Part shown: piece by piece, positions 36,391-45,180 of the stretch
Numbering within the stretch: position 1 is the first letter of the stretch
Layout of the letters: each line of letters begins with the position of its first letter
From: DATKSG01 sp035531775
GTDB lineage: Bacteria; Actinomycetota; Acidimicrobiia; Acidimicrobiales; UBA8190
Reading direction: 5' to 3'
Assembly (NCBI GenBank): GCA_035531775.1
Contig: DATKSG010000068.1
Span: 25,301-89,300, forward strand
Length of the DNA: 64,000 bases
The notes under the pieces: model-generated
The model's input: only the letters and a program-made list of their open reading frames with translations
What the model was told of the DNA's origin: nothing
Database searches by the model: none
Made by a program: the position numbers and the translations under genes

Positions 36391-36935
36391 CGATTCTGTT
36401 GATGTCGCCTCCGATGCAGTGACCATGTGGCCCAATCCCTGCAACCGGACCGTCACGACGGGCACTGCAAAGACCACCCGAGGTGCCGGCAACTCGCCCG
36501 TCTCCCCGAACGGGGCCGGGACGCCCGAAGGCCGGCCCGGACCGACGAGCCGACCGACCAGCATAGCCGCTTCCCCTTCTCCTGGCCAAGGAGCTGACCA
36601 GGACCGCTGCCACCCTCCGTCAGGGCTTCGAGGGCCGCATCGGACCCAGTGTGGACGGAGCGTCGGAAGCGGGCCTCGGCATCCCCACCACTTCCTCCGG
36701 CAGCCCGCGCCGGGGAGCCACTGGCGCTGCGGCCGGGCCGGGCCGGGCCGGCCTGGGCCGGGCAGGCGGGGGGCCAGGACTGGACCAGGGCCGGGCCGGG
36801 TCGGCCTGGGCCGGGAGTGCGAAACCAGGTGGGCCGGCCGGGCCTGTCGGTGGCCGAGGCTGGGGTCTTGCCGGGCCGGGTGGCCGGGGCCAGGCGGTCC
36901 GGGTGGCCCCACGCCCGGGAAGGGTTGGACCTGCA
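36391..36935. other. Spacer between map and infA, no gene supported
   Basis: About 545 nt with no recognisable coding sequence. Long open frames exist on both strands, but they are Pro/Gly/Arg-rich and match nothing I know. The middle part (36730-36900) is a run of ggccggg-type repeats on the plus strand. It probably contains the promoter of the infA-rpmJ-rpsM-rpsK-rpsD-rpoA-rplQ-truA transcript, but I cannot point to clear -10/-35 boxes. Confidence 0.6.
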
Positions 36936-37676
36936 TCACGGCAAGGTCAAGACCTCCGGGCCGTCGTCGGTCACGGCGATGGTGTGCTCGAAGTGGGCCG
37001 AGAGGCGACCGTCGGCTGTGACCACGCTCCACCCGTCGTCGAGCAACCGGGTGGCTGCCGTGCCGGCATTGATCATGGGCTCGATGGCAAAGACCATGCC
37101 CGCCTTGAGCATGGGGCCCCCCGATCCGGGCCAATAGTTAGGCACCTGGGGCTCCTCGTGCATGGCGGTCCCGATGGCATGGCCCACGTACTCCCGGACC
37201 ACCGAGAACCCGGCCCCCTCAGCCACCTGCTGCACGGCACGGCCCACCTCGTGCAGGCGGCGGCCGTGGCGAAGCTGGTCGATACCGGCCCACAGGCTCC
37301 GCTCGGTGACCTCGATGAGGCGCGTCGCCTCGCTCGTGACCTCCCCGACGGCCATGGTGAAGGCGGCATCACCGTGGTAGCCCTCGATGATGGCGCCACA
37401 GTCGATCGAGATGATGTCGCCTTCGCCCAGCACGTAGTCGCCTGGGATCCCGTGGACGATCATGTCGTTGGGGGAAGTGCAGATCACGGCCGGGAATCCC
37501 CGGTAGTTGAGGAAGTTGGACCGGGCCCCCCTACGCTCGAGCACCTCTCGAGCCACCTTGTCGAGCTCCGCCGTGGTCACCCCGGGGTGCGCCGCGGCCC
37601 GGGTGGCCTCGTGCATCTCGGCCACAACCCGCCCGGCCCGGCGCATCTTGGCGATCTCCTCAGAAGTGCGCTTCAT
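36936..37676 (-). CDS. map: Map, methionine aminopeptidase type I
   Basis: Removes the N-terminal Met from new proteins. It has 246 residues. All five metal ligands are visible: Asp92, Asp103, His166, Glu199 and Glu230 (IDCGAIIEGYHGD, GHAIG, IEPM, FEHT). There is no N-terminal SH3-like or zinc extension. The ATG at 37676 overlaps adk by 4 nt, the usual secY-adk-map order. Confidence 0.97.
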   Translation of the reverse strand: MKRTSEEIAKMRRAGRVVAEMHEATRAAAHPGVTTAELDKVAREVLERRGARSNFLNYRGFPAVICTSPNDMIVHGIPGDYVLGEGDIISIDCGAIIEGYHGDAAFTMAVGEVTSEATRLIEVTERSLWAGIDQLRHGRRLHEVGRAVQQVAEGAGFSVVREYVGHAIGTAMHEEPQVPNYWPGSGGPMLKAGMVFAIEPMINAGTAATRLLDDGWSVVTADGRLSAHFEHTIAVTDDGPEVLTLP

Positions 37677-38350
37677 CGCCGCCCCCCCCGGTGGCTGCGC
37701 CTGTCCTCGATGGCCCTGATGATGCGGCGGAGGACCGCGTCGGGCGAGCCCGAGCCATTCACCTTGGCCAGCTGGCCTCTGTTCTCATACCACTTGATCA
37801 GTGGCGAGGTCTGGCGCTCGTAGAGCTCCAAACGGCGCCGGATCGCATCCTCCGTGTCGTCCTTGCGCTGGACCACTTCCCCGCCGCAGACATCGCATGT
37901 CCAACTGATGAGCGGGGGCGTCGACACCGAGTAGTTGGCGCCGCAGTCGATACACACCCGCCGGCTGGCCAGGCGACGCATGACCTGACCCGTCGCCACC
38001 TCTATGTCGATCGTGATGTCGATGTCACCGGGCTGCATCAACGTGGCCAGGATCTCGGCCTGATGGATCGTGCGCGGGCAACCGTCGAGGATGAAGCCCC
38101 TGGCCCGGGCGTCGGGCTCGGACAGCCGGTCGGCCACCATCTCCATGATGATGTCGTCTCCCAGCAACTCCCCGCTGTCCATGATCTCTTTGACCTTCAT
38201 ACCGAGCTCCGAACCGGTCTTCACCGCAGCACGAAGCATGTCTCCCGTGGAGACATGTGGGACCACGTAATGGTGCGACAAGCGCACACACTGCGTCCCT
38301 TTGCCGGCGCCCTGTTTGCCGAGCACCACGAGCCTGACCCCGGGGACCAC
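37673..38350 (-). CDS. adk: Adk, adenylate kinase with zinc lid
   Basis: Interconverts ADP with ATP plus AMP. It has 225 residues. The P-loop is GKQGAGKGT (11-19), with Gln where most Adk have Pro. The AMP motif GFILDGCPRT follows. The lid holds four Cys (133, 136, 152, 155), so it is the structural-zinc long form. The start is GTG at 38350, 6 nt after secY. Confidence 0.96.
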   Translation of the reverse strand: MVPGVRLVVLGKQGAGKGTQCVRLSHHYVVPHVSTGDMLRAAVKTGSELGMKVKEIMDSGELLGDDIIMEMVADRLSEPDARARGFILDGCPRTIHQAEILATLMQPGDIDITIDIEVATGQVMRRLASRRVCIDCGANYSVSTPPLISWTCDVCGGEVVQRKDDTEDAIRRRLELYERQTSPLIKWYENRGQLAKVNGSGSPDAVLRRIIRAIEDRRSHRGGRR

Positions 38351-38356
38351 GAGACG

Positions 38357-39649
38357 CTACTTGAGGAAACCCTCGTAGTTCCGCATCATCAGCTGGCTGT
38401 CGATCTGCTTCATGGTCTCCAGTGAAACGCCCACCGCGATGAGCAGCGTGGTCCCGTAGAACGGGTAGGCGCGCAGGTTCCACAAGGCCATGAGCAGCGA
38501 TGGCAGCACGGCCACCACGGCGAGATACAGACCGCCGGGAACGGTGATGCGGTTAAGGATGCGGGCGAGATAGCGCTCGGTAGGTGGCCCCGGCCGGATG
38601 CCGGGAATGTAACCACCCTGCTTGCGGATGATGTCCGCCTGCTGATGAGGGTCGAAGGCCACGTAGACGTAGAAGAACGTAAAGGCGAAGATCAAGATGC
38701 CGTACGACAGGACGTAGAGGAGGCTGGTGGGCTGGATATGGTTGTTCACGAAGGTCCGGAAGCCGGTCCACGGGATGATGTTGGCCAACAGGACTGGGAT
38801 GTAAAGCAGCGAACTGGCGAAAATGATGGGGATCACGCCTGATTGGTTCACCTTGAGCGGGATGTAGGTCGACGAACCGCCGTACATCCGGCGCCCCACC
38901 ACCCGTTTGGCAAAAGTCACCGGGATGCGGCGCTGGCCCTGCTCCATGAAGACCACGGCCACGATCAAAATCACCGTCAAGGCCAGGATGACGCCGAATT
39001 TGAGCCGGCCGCCCTGGGCCAGCACGGCGGCTCCGCCGGCCGGGATGCCGGCCACCACGTTTGAGAAGATCAGGATGGACATCCCGTTGCCGATGCCGCG
39101 CTGCGTGATGAGCTCTCCCAGCCACATCACGAAGGCGGTGCCGGCCGTGAGGGTCATGACGATGAACCCGGCCTTCCACAGGCTGAAATTGGGGATCAGG
39201 TCGATGGTGGTGTTGCCGCCGAGGAGACCCGACGCCCCCGTGTGGAAGACGTAGACCAGCCCCGATGACTGCAACAGGGCCAGGCCGATAGTTAGGTACC
39301 GGGTGGTCTGGGTCAGCTTCTTCTGCCCGACGGCTCCCTGGTCACGCCATTCCTCGAGCTTGGGGATGACGGTGGACAGGAGCTGGATGATGATCGAGCT
39401 CGTGATGTACGGCATGATCCCGAGCCCGAAGACGGCCATGCGCAACAGTCCGCCACCGGAGAAGAGGTTCAAGAATCCGAGGATGCCGGCCTGCTTGGCC
39501 TGGGTCTCGAGCTGCTGCACCTTGGCAATCGAGATATAGGGGGTGATGATGTTCGCCCCCAGCTGGTACAGCCCGACGATGAGCAGCGTGAAGACGACCT
39601 TGTTGCGGAGGTCGGGAACCTTGAAGATGTTCTTGAGGCTCGAGAGCAA
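38357..39649 (-). CDS. secY: SecY, preprotein translocase channel
   Basis: Ten-helix core of the Sec channel in the plasma membrane. It has 430 residues. Typical elements are GIMPYITSSIIIQLL, GELITQRGIGNGMSILIF and GIRPGPPTERYL in the cytosolic loop before the last helices. The start is TTG at 39649, preceded by GGAGCGGAG. It lies between rplO (69-nt gap) and adk, the conserved spc-operon place. Confidence 0.97.
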   Translation of the reverse strand: MLSSLKNIFKVPDLRNKVVFTLLIVGLYQLGANIITPYISIAKVQQLETQAKQAGILGFLNLFSGGGLLRMAVFGLGIMPYITSSIIIQLLSTVIPKLEEWRDQGAVGQKKLTQTTRYLTIGLALLQSSGLVYVFHTGASGLLGGNTTIDLIPNFSLWKAGFIVMTLTAGTAFVMWLGELITQRGIGNGMSILIFSNVVAGIPAGGAAVLAQGGRLKFGVILALTVILIVAVVFMEQGQRRIPVTFAKRVVGRRMYGGSSTYIPLKVNQSGVIPIIFASSLLYIPVLLANIIPWTGFRTFVNNHIQPTSLLYVLSYGILIFAFTFFYVYVAFDPHQQADIIRKQGGYIPGIRPGPPTERYLARILNRITVPGGLYLAVVAVLPSLLMALWNLRAYPFYGTTLLIAVGVSLETMKQIDSQLMMRNYEGFLK

Positions 39650-39718
39650 CTCCGCTCCTCCCAGGCGAGGTGGATACCAGCACCGCTGATCGTTCTCCGG
39701 CGGCCCGGAGCAAAAAGG

Positions 39719-40207
39719 CTAGCGGTTGGTAAGCGCGTTGCCCCGCGCCGGGGGCCGTCCGTGACCGAAAGGCAGGGGGAGCAGGTCGACACTGCCGCCA
39801 GCAGCCTCGATGGCCGAGCGGGCCGAGGCCGACACCGCATGGACCTGGACCTGCATCCGACGCTGCAGCTCGCCGCGGCCCAGGATCTTGACCAGGGCCC
39901 CTTTGCGCACCAGCCCGGCCGCCACCAGGGTCTGCGGGGTGACGGCATCGCCCGGAACCTCGGCCAGGGAGTCGAGGTTGACCACGGCATAGGCCACCCG
40001 GAACGGGTTGCGGAACCCCTTCAACTTCGGGATGCGCTGGGCCAGGGGCAGCTGGCCGCCCTCGAAGCCGATGGGGATGGTGTCGCGAGCGCCCTGTCCC
40101 TTGGTGCCTCGGCCGGCGGTCTTGCCGCCCTTGCCGGCGATACCCCGTCCCACGCGGCGTCGGGGCCGGTTGGCACCAGCGGGCGGGCGGAGGTCGTGCA
40201 GCTTCAT
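39719..40207 (-). CDS. rplO: Ribosomal protein L15
   Basis: Late-assembly 50S protein. It has 162 residues starting MKLHDLRPPAGANRPRRRVG, followed by the Gly-rich GKGGKTAGRGTKGQGAR and GFEGGQLPLAQRIPKLKGF. The ATG at 40207 overlaps rpmD by 4 nt; the frame is open upstream but not conserved there. Confidence 0.96.
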   Translation of the reverse strand: MKLHDLRPPAGANRPRRRVGRGIAGKGGKTAGRGTKGQGARDTIPIGFEGGQLPLAQRIPKLKGFRNPFRVAYAVVNLDSLAEVPGDAVTPQTLVAAGLVRKGALVKILGRGELQRRMQVQVHAVSASARSAIEAAGGSVDLLPLPFGHGRPPARGNALTNR

Positions 40208-40629
40208 GACGATCGCTTCCCTTCGGTCGGGCCGGTGGGCTTGGTCGAGCCGGTGGGCTTGGTCGGGCCGGTGGGCTTGGTCGAGCCGGTGGGCTCGGCC
40301 GAGGCGGTGGGTTTGGCCGAGCTGACCGAGCTGACCGGGCCGGCCGCCGATATCCCGGGACCGTCCCATCCTCGCCGTTCGGCCGTCCGGTGCTCGGCAC
40401 GGACGGCCTCGATACGCCCTCGCTCCTCAGCGGCTTCCTCGGCGGTGGCCGCCTCGACCCGGACCAGGTGTGGCACCCGGGCGATCATCCCACGGACGTC
40501 GGGGCGGTCGGGCAGTACCCGCGAGCGGCCGATGCCGCGCAGGCCGAGGGCCCGCAGAGTGCCGCGGTGCTTGGGCTTGGTGCTGATCGAGGACCGCACC
40601 TGGGTGACGCGCAGAAGGCCCTCGGTCAC
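40204..40629 (-). CDS. rpmD: Ribosomal protein L30 with long repeat-containing C-terminal tail
   Basis: The first ~62 residues are L30 (LRVTQVRSSISTKPKHRGTL, LGLRGIGRSRVLPD). The protein runs on to 141 residues, more than twice the usual ~60. The tail is first charged, then a six-residue Lys-Pro-Thr-Gly-Ser/Pro-Thr repeat. The GTG at 40629 overlaps rpsE and the stop overlaps rplO, so the tail fills what is normally a short gene without disturbing coupling. Function of the tail is unknown. Confidence 0.93.
   Translation of the reverse strand: MTEGLLRVTQVRSSISTKPKHRGTLRALGLRGIGRSRVLPDRPDVRGMIARVPHLVRVEAATAEEAAEERGRIEAVRAEHRTAERRGWDGPGISAAGPVSSVSSAKPTASAEPTGSTKPTGPTKPTGSTKPTGPTEGKRSS
40225..40314. 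repeat. 18-bp tandem repeat, 5 copies, in the rpmD tail
   Basis: Five 18-bp units (ggtcgRgccggtgggctt; the fifth degenerate) at 40225, 40243, 40261, 40279 and 40297. They alternate G/A at one site, which suggests a 36-bp pair was duplicated. Confidence 0.93.
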
Positions 40630-41177
40630 GATCCGATCTCCTGGAAGAGGTCACTGGCGCGCTGGCGCTCGCGGTAGGCGCGCAGGACACCATGGGGCAC
40701 GAGCTGGTCGACGGGCTTCCCACGAAGACGGGCCACGTCCTCGGGCCGCTTCAGCTCCTTGAGCCCGGCGATGGTGGCGTGGGCCACGTTGATCCCGTTG
40801 GAGGACCCGAGCGACTTGCACAGAATGTCGTGGATGCCGGCCATCTCCAAGATGGCCCGGGCCGCTCCGCCGGCGATGACCCCGGTACCCGGTGCGGCCG
40901 GCTTGAGCATGACGCGCCCGGCACCCGCTTCGCCGATGATGGGGTGTGTGATCGTCGACCCGGCCAGCGGGACGTCGAACATGTTCTTGCGGGCTTCCTC
41001 GATTCCCTTCTGCACGGCTAGGCCGGCTTCCTTCGCCTTGCCGTAGCCGAGGCCGACACGGCCGTTGCCGTCGCCCACCACCATCAGGGCGGTGAAGGAG
41101 AACCGACGACCGCCCTTGACCACTTTGGCCACCCGGTTCACCCGGATGGTGCGCTCCTCGAATTGTCCGTCGAGCAT
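40626..41177 (-). CDS. rpsE: Ribosomal protein S5
   Basis: 30S protein at the decoding centre and mRNA entry. It has 183 residues. It has the double-stranded-RNA-binding start NRVAKVVKGGRRFSFTALMV, GYGKAKEAGLAVQKG, and the KPAAPGTGVIAGGAARAILE stretch. The ATG overlaps the rplR stop by one base. Confidence 0.98.
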   Translation of the reverse strand: MLDGQFEERTIRVNRVAKVVKGGRRFSFTALMVVGDGNGRVGLGYGKAKEAGLAVQKGIEEARKNMFDVPLAGSTITHPIIGEAGAGRVMLKPAAPGTGVIAGGAARAILEMAGIHDILCKSLGSSNGINVAHATIAGLKELKRPEDVARLRGKPVDQLVPHGVLRAYRERQRASDLFQEIGS

Positions 41178-41542
41178 CAGAACTCCAGTCCAGCCTGGCG
41201 GGCGGCGTCGGCCAGGGCGGCTACGCGCCCGTGGTAGCGATTGCCACCGCGGTCGAAGACGATCTTGTCCACGCCGGCTGCCTTGGCCCGCTCGGCCACC
41301 AACCGGCCGACAGCGGCGGCGGCCGTGACGTTGCCACCCGGATTGCCACGGAGCTCGGCCTCCACGGTGGCGGCGGCGGCGATGGTGCGGCCGGCGCTGT
41401 CGTCGATTATCTGGGCCGAGATGTGTCGGGCGGAGCGGAACACGGCCAGTCGCGGACGCTCGGCCGTGCCGACGATTTGCTTGCGGACGCGGGCGTGGCG
41501 CCGGATGCGCAGGGCCCGCTTCTTGGCTGAGGTCATGGTCAT
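41177..41542 (-). CDS. rplR: Ribosomal protein L18
   Basis: 5S rRNA-binding protein. It has 121 residues with AERPRLAVFRSARHISAQIID and KIVFDRGGNRYHGRVAALAD. It sits 2 nt after rplF and overlaps rpsE by one base. Confidence 0.97.
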   Translation of the reverse strand: MTMTSAKKRALRIRRHARVRKQIVGTAERPRLAVFRSARHISAQIIDDSAGRTIAAAATVEAELRGNPGGNVTAAAAVGRLVAERAKAAGVDKIVFDRGGNRYHGRVAALADAARQAGLEF

Positions 41543-41544
41543 GA

Positions 41545-42084
41545 TTACTTCGCTGCCTTGCCGGCCTTGCGGAGGACCCGCTCGCCGGCGTAGCGCACGC
41601 CCTTGCCTTTGTAGGGCTCGGGCTTGCGGATCTTGCGGATGTCAGCGGCCACCTGGCCGACCTTCTCCTTGTCGATGCCCTTGACCACCACTCGAGTGGG
41701 CACCGGCACCTCGAAGGACACCCCTTCGGGGGCGTCCACGGTTACGGGATGCGAGAAGCCCAGGGCCAGCTCCAAAGAGCCCGGGCCCTTGGCCTGGGCG
41801 CGGTAGCCGACACCCACGATCTCGAGCTCCTTGGTGAACCCGGCCGTGACGCCCACCACCATGTTGGCCACCAATGAGCGGGTTAGGCCGTGCAGGGCGC
41901 GGTTCTGGCGCTGGTCGTCGGGGCGCTCGACCAGCAAGGTGGTGTCCTCCTGGCGAACGGCGATGGCACCCGGCAGGGCGCGCGACAAGGTGCCTTGCGG
42001 CCCGGTCACCGTGACCGTGCGGTCCTGGACCTGTACGGTCACGCCTTGTGGCACTTCGATGGGAGATCGCCCGATGCGCGACAT
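41545..42084 (-). CDS. rplF: Ribosomal protein L6
   Basis: 50S protein near the factor-binding site. It has 179 residues starting MSRIGRSPIEVPQGVTV. The C-terminal signature RKPEPYKGKGVRYAGE is intact. It follows rpsH after 64 nt. Confidence 0.98.
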   Translation of the reverse strand: MSRIGRSPIEVPQGVTVQVQDRTVTVTGPQGTLSRALPGAIAVRQEDTTLLVERPDDQRQNRALHGLTRSLVANMVVGVTAGFTKELEIVGVGYRAQAKGPGSLELALGFSHPVTVDAPEGVSFEVPVPTRVVVKGIDKEKVGQVAADIRKIRKPEPYKGKGVRYAGERVLRKAGKAAK

Positions 42085-42148
42085 GCTCCCTTACCTCCTC
42101 GCCAGAGCCGGGTCGGCATGCACCGACGCAGCGCCGGACAGAGTCGTC

Positions 42149-42553
42149 TCACCAGACATAGCAGAGCACCTCGCCACCGACGCGCCGCTTGCGGGCCTCG
42201 CGGTCGGTCATGAGGCCGTGGCTCGTCGAGAGCACGGCCACGCCCATGCCACCCAACACCCGGGGCATGCGATCGGCCTGGGCGTAGATGCGCAATCCGG
42301 GCTTGGACACTCGCCGGAGCCCCGCGATCGTACGGGCCCGGTCGGACGAGTACTTGAGGGTGATCTCGAGCACGTTGCCCGGCCCGCTTTGGGCCGGTAC
42401 CACTGTGAAGCCCTCGATGTACCCCTCGCGCTCCAAGATGCGCGCCAGGTTCTCCTTGAGCTTCGAGCTCGGCATCTTCACCGTGTCGTGCATGGCCGTG
42501 TTGGCGTTGCGGATACGGGTCAGCATGTCTGCGATCGGATCGGTCATCGTCAT
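42149..42553 (-). CDS. rpsH: Ribosomal protein S8
   Basis: Primary 16S rRNA-binding protein and, in E. coli, the spc-operon translational repressor. It has 134 residues (MTMTDPIADMLTRIRNAN), ending GLMTDREARKRRVGGEVLCYVW. Two in-frame ATGs (42553, 42547) are equally likely starts. It lies 16 nt after rpsZ. Confidence 0.97.
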   Translation of the reverse strand: MTMTDPIADMLTRIRNANTAMHDTVKMPSSKLKENLARILEREGYIEGFTVVPAQSGPGNVLEITLKYSSDRARTIAGLRRVSKPGLRIYAQADRMPRVLGGMGVAVLSTSHGLMTDREARKRRVGGEVLCYVW

Positions 42554-42569
42554 GAGCGCATGCCCCCCT

Positions 42570-42755
42570 TCACCAGCTGGCCTTGGTGACACCGGGGATC
42601 TCCCCGGCATGGACCATCACCCGCAGGCAGATACGGCACAGGCCGAACTTGCGGAACACGGCCTTGGGCCGGCCGCAACGGCGACAGCGCGTATAGCCAC
42701 GCACCTTGAACTTCGGGGTGCGCTGCTGCTTCTCGATCAGGGCCTTCTTTGCCAT
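42570..42755 (-). CDS. rpsZ: Ribosomal protein S14, zinc-binding type Z
   Basis: A 61-residue S14 of the short zinc type. The four Cys are in CRRCGRP and CRIC, and the end is HAGEIPGVTKASW. It starts MAKKALIEKQQRTPKF and lies 4 nt after rplE. Confidence 0.97.
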   Translation of the reverse strand: MAKKALIEKQQRTPKFKVRGYTRCRRCGRPKAVFRKFGLCRICLRVMVHAGEIPGVTKASW

Positions 42756-42759
42756 CGTG

Positions 42760-43359
42760 TTAGACGCTCTCCTGCCTGAACGGGAACCCAAAGGCGGCGA
42801 GGAAGGCTCGGCCCTCCGCGTCGTTGCGGGCTGTGGTGCAGATCGTGATGTCCATGCCGCGGGTGGTGTCGATGCGGTCGTAGTCGATCTCGGGGAAGAT
42901 CAGCTGCTCGGTGACGCCGAAGGTGTAGTTCCCCCTGCCGTCGAACGAGTTCGGAGGCAGCCCTCGGAAGTCCCGGATCCGAGGGATGGCCAGCGCCACC
43001 AGCCGGTCGAAGAACTCCCAGGCCCGTGCGCCGCGCATGGTGACCTTGACGCCGATGGGGACGCCTTCGCGCAGTTTGAAGCTGGCGATCGACTTCCTGG
43101 CCTTGGTGACCACGGCCTTCTGCCCGGTGATGGCCTCCATGTCGCGAACGGCGCCCTCGATGAGCGACGCCTGCTGCGTGGCCTTGCCCACCCCCATGTT
43201 GACGACGATCTTCTCCAGACGGGGGGATTGCATGATATTGGCCAGGTCGAGTTGCTCTTTGAGCTGAGCCCGGATCGTGGAGTCGTAACGTTCCTGCAGG
43301 CGCGGGCGCTGGCGCTTGCTCGAAGAGCCGGTTGCCGGCCGGGTGGCGGTATCGCTCAT
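42760..43359 (-). CDS. rplE: Ribosomal protein L5
   Basis: 5S rRNA-binding protein that contacts S13. It has 199 residues including a ~17-residue variable head (SDTATRPATGSSSKRQRP) before RLQERYD. Core motifs are KIVVNMGVGKATQ, TGQKAVVTKARKSIASFKLR and MDITICTTARNDAEGRAFL. The ATG at 43359 overlaps rplX by 4 nt. Confidence 0.97.
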   Translation of the reverse strand: MSDTATRPATGSSSKRQRPRLQERYDSTIRAQLKEQLDLANIMQSPRLEKIVVNMGVGKATQQASLIEGAVRDMEAITGQKAVVTKARKSIASFKLREGVPIGVKVTMRGARAWEFFDRLVALAIPRIRDFRGLPPNSFDGRGNYTFGVTEQLIFPEIDYDRIDTTRGMDITICTTARNDAEGRAFLAAFGFPFRQESV

Positions 43360-43661
43360 AGGTCGCCTCCGCACTTGCGGCAGACCCGCAGCTTGCGGCC
43401 CTGCTCGTCGAAGCGCACGCCGATGCGCGTCGGCCCGCAGGCGTGGCAGACGATCGCCACGGCGGCCACCGGTAACGGCATGTCCTTGTCGATGATGCCG
43501 CCCTGCATGGTGGCACCACGGGGCTTGGAGTGGCGCTTGGCCATGTTGGCCCCTTCGACGACCACCTTGCCGGCCTCGGGAAGAGCGCGCATGACCTGAC
43601 CCTGACGGCCGCGGTGCTTGCCCGACAGGACCTGGACCGTGTCTCCCTTGCGGATGCGCAT
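43356..43661 (-). CDS. rplX: Ribosomal protein L24 with Cys4 zinc-ribbon-like C-terminus
   Basis: Assembly initiator of the 50S subunit. It has 101 residues. The KOW motif is RIRKGDTVQVLSGKHRGRQG. The C-terminal half carries CHACG and CRKCG, a four-Cys zinc-ribbon pattern seen in some L24. ATG at 43661 or the GTG one codon earlier (43664) can start it; the latter would overlap rplN by GTGA. Confidence 0.97.
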   Translation of the reverse strand: MRIRKGDTVQVLSGKHRGRQGQVMRALPEAGKVVVEGANMAKRHSKPRGATMQGGIIDKDMPLPVAAVAIVCHACGPTRIGVRFDEQGRKLRVCRKCGGDL

Positions 43662-44029
43662 CACAACACCTCCGGCGCCAGTGAGACGATCCGCATGAAC
43701 TTCTTGTCACGAAGCTCGCGCCCGACGGGCCCGAAGATCCGGGTGCCTCTTGGCTGTTGCTGGTCGTTGATAAGGACGGCAGCGTTCTCGTCGAAACGGA
43801 TGTAGCTGCCGTCGGGGCGGCGGCGCTCCTTGGAAGTGCGCACGACGACGCACTTCACCACTTCACCCTTCTTGACACCGGCGCCCGGGATGGCGTCCTT
43901 GACAGTCGCCACGAAGACGTCCCCGATGCCGGCGTACCGCCGGCGCGAGCCGCCGAGCACCTTGATGCACAGCACCTCGCGAGCACCGGAGTTGTCGGCA
44001 ACCTTGAGCCTGGATTCCTGTTGGATCAT
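43661..44029 (-). CDS. rplN: Ribosomal protein L14
   Basis: 50S protein at the subunit interface. It has 122 residues (MIQQESRLKVADNSGAREVL) with RRYAGIGDVFVATVKDA and FDENAAVLINDQ. The ATG at 44029 overlaps rpsQ by 4 nt. It opens the spc portion of the merged cluster. Confidence 0.98.
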   Translation of the reverse strand: MIQQESRLKVADNSGAREVLCIKVLGGSRRRYAGIGDVFVATVKDAIPGAGVKKGEVVKCVVVRTSKERRRPDGSYIRFDENAAVLINDQQQPRGTRIFGPVGRELRDKKFMRIVSLAPEVL

Positions 44030-44307
44030 CGGGCGCGCTCCAGGACCTCTGTCACACGCCAACGCTTGGTCTTAGACAGCGGACGAGTCTCCATGACGCG
44101 CACCCGGTCGCCCAACTTGGCATCGTTGGCCTCGTCGTGGGCGTAGAGCTTGGTCGTGCGTTGCACCGTCTTGCCGTACCGGGCGTGGCGGACGCGCTCA
44201 ACCACGGCCACGACCACGGTGGCCTGCATCTTGTCCGAGACCACCAGGCCCTCGCGCACCTTGCGGTTCTTGCGTTCGGCCTCAACAGGGGTCTGCTCCT
44301 CGGCCAT
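44026..44307 (-). CDS. rpsQ: Ribosomal protein S17
   Basis: OB-fold 16S rRNA-binding protein. It has 93 residues. Core motifs are REGLVVSDKMQATVVVAVVE and YAHDEANDAKLGDRVRVMETRPLSKTKRW. ATG 44307 is chosen; a GTG one codon upstream overlaps rpmC by GTGA. Confidence 0.97.
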   Translation of the reverse strand: MAEEQTPVEAERKNRKVREGLVVSDKMQATVVVAVVERVRHARYGKTVQRTTKLYAHDEANDAKLGDRVRVMETRPLSKTKRWRVTEVLERAR

Positions 44308-44738
44308 CACTTCTCCTCTTCCTCGGCGTCGGCTTCGGTGCCCTCGGCGGGCGAGCCGGCCGGGCCGGTGATCTCAAGCTCATCCACCTCAGCGGTGGTG
44401 GCCTCGGCCGTGGCCCCGACGGCGGCGGCCACTTCGTCGGCCTCGTCGGCTTGCTCGGCTTCGTCGGCCCGGGTGCGCCGGCGCGGCGGGCGCGCTGCGC
44501 GCGGCTCGGCTGGGGCCACGGGGCCGGCGTAGCGCCCTTCGGCCTGCGCGATCTCCCGATCGCGCAGCAGAGTCAGGATCCGAGCCACGTCCTTGCGGAC
44601 GTGGTTGACCCGCGACACGTTGTCCAGCTGGCCGGTGGCCAGTTGGAAGCGAAGATTGAGCAGCTCACGCCGGTACTCGGACAAACGCGTCTCGAGCTCC
44701 TCGTCATCGAGCTCCCGAAGCTCAGTTGCAGTCGGCAT
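44307..44738 (-). CDS. rpmC: Ribosomal protein L29 with acidic C-terminal extension
   Basis: The first ~68 residues are L29 (ELRELDDEELETRLSEYRRE, VRKDVARILTLLRDRE). The total is 143 residues, about double the norm. The extra half is an Arg-rich patch (ARPPRRRTR) followed by an Ala/Glu/Asp-rich acidic tail ending in a run of Glu. L29 lies at the tunnel exit, so the tail could be exposed to the nascent chain or bound factors (inference). Confidence 0.94.
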   Translation of the reverse strand: MPTATELRELDDEELETRLSEYRRELLNLRFQLATGQLDNVSRVNHVRKDVARILTLLRDREIAQAEGRYAGPVAPAEPRAARPPRRRTRADEAEQADEADEVAAAVGATAEATTAEVDELEITGPAGSPAEGTEADAEEEEK

Positions 44739-44742
44739 CGCT

Positions 44743-45180
44743 CTAGACCTCCACCTCGGCCGTGCCGTGGGTCCCGGGGCGGATCACGAAACGAGCCTTG
44801 AACGGCAGCTTTTGGATGGCCCGCTCCATGGCGGCCTTGGCCAGGTCCCGGTCCACCCCGGCCAGCTCGAACAGGATCCGGCCGGGGCGCACGACGGCCA
44901 CCCAGTGCTCGGGGTTCCCCTTGCCCGAACCCATGCGGGTCTCGGCCGGCTTCTGGGTGACCGGCTTGTCCGGAAAGACCCGGATCCAGACCTTGCCACC
45001 ACGCTTCACGTGACGGGTCATGGCGATACGGGCTGCTTCGATCTGACGTTGGGTGAGCCATCCGGGCTCTAAAGCCTGGATGCCGAAGTCGCCGAAGTTG
45101 ACGGCGGTGCCTCCTTTGGCCGCACCGGCTCGACGCCCGCGGTGCTGCTTGCGGTGCTTCACCTTCCGGGGCATCAACAT
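44743..45180 (-). CDS. rplP: Ribosomal protein L16
   Basis: 50S protein that shapes the A site. It has 145 residues with MPRKVKHRKQHRGR, LTQRQIEAARIAMTRHVKR and RMGSGKGNPEHWVAVV. The ATG at 45180 overlaps the rpsC stop by one base; a second Met is two codons in. Confidence 0.98.
   Translation of the reverse strand: MLMPRKVKHRKQHRGRRAGAAKGGTAVNFGDFGIQALEPGWLTQRQIEAARIAMTRHVKRGGKVWIRVFPDKPVTQKPAETRMGSGKGNPEHWVAVVRPGRILFELAGVDRDLAKAAMERAIQKLPFKARFVIRPGTHGTAEVEV

Noticed and set aside
36379..37134. A long N-terminal extension of infA, or a separate gene between map and infA
   Set aside because: The open frame is Pro/Gly/Arg-rich, overlaps map, and matches no family. IF-1 homology starts at 36378.
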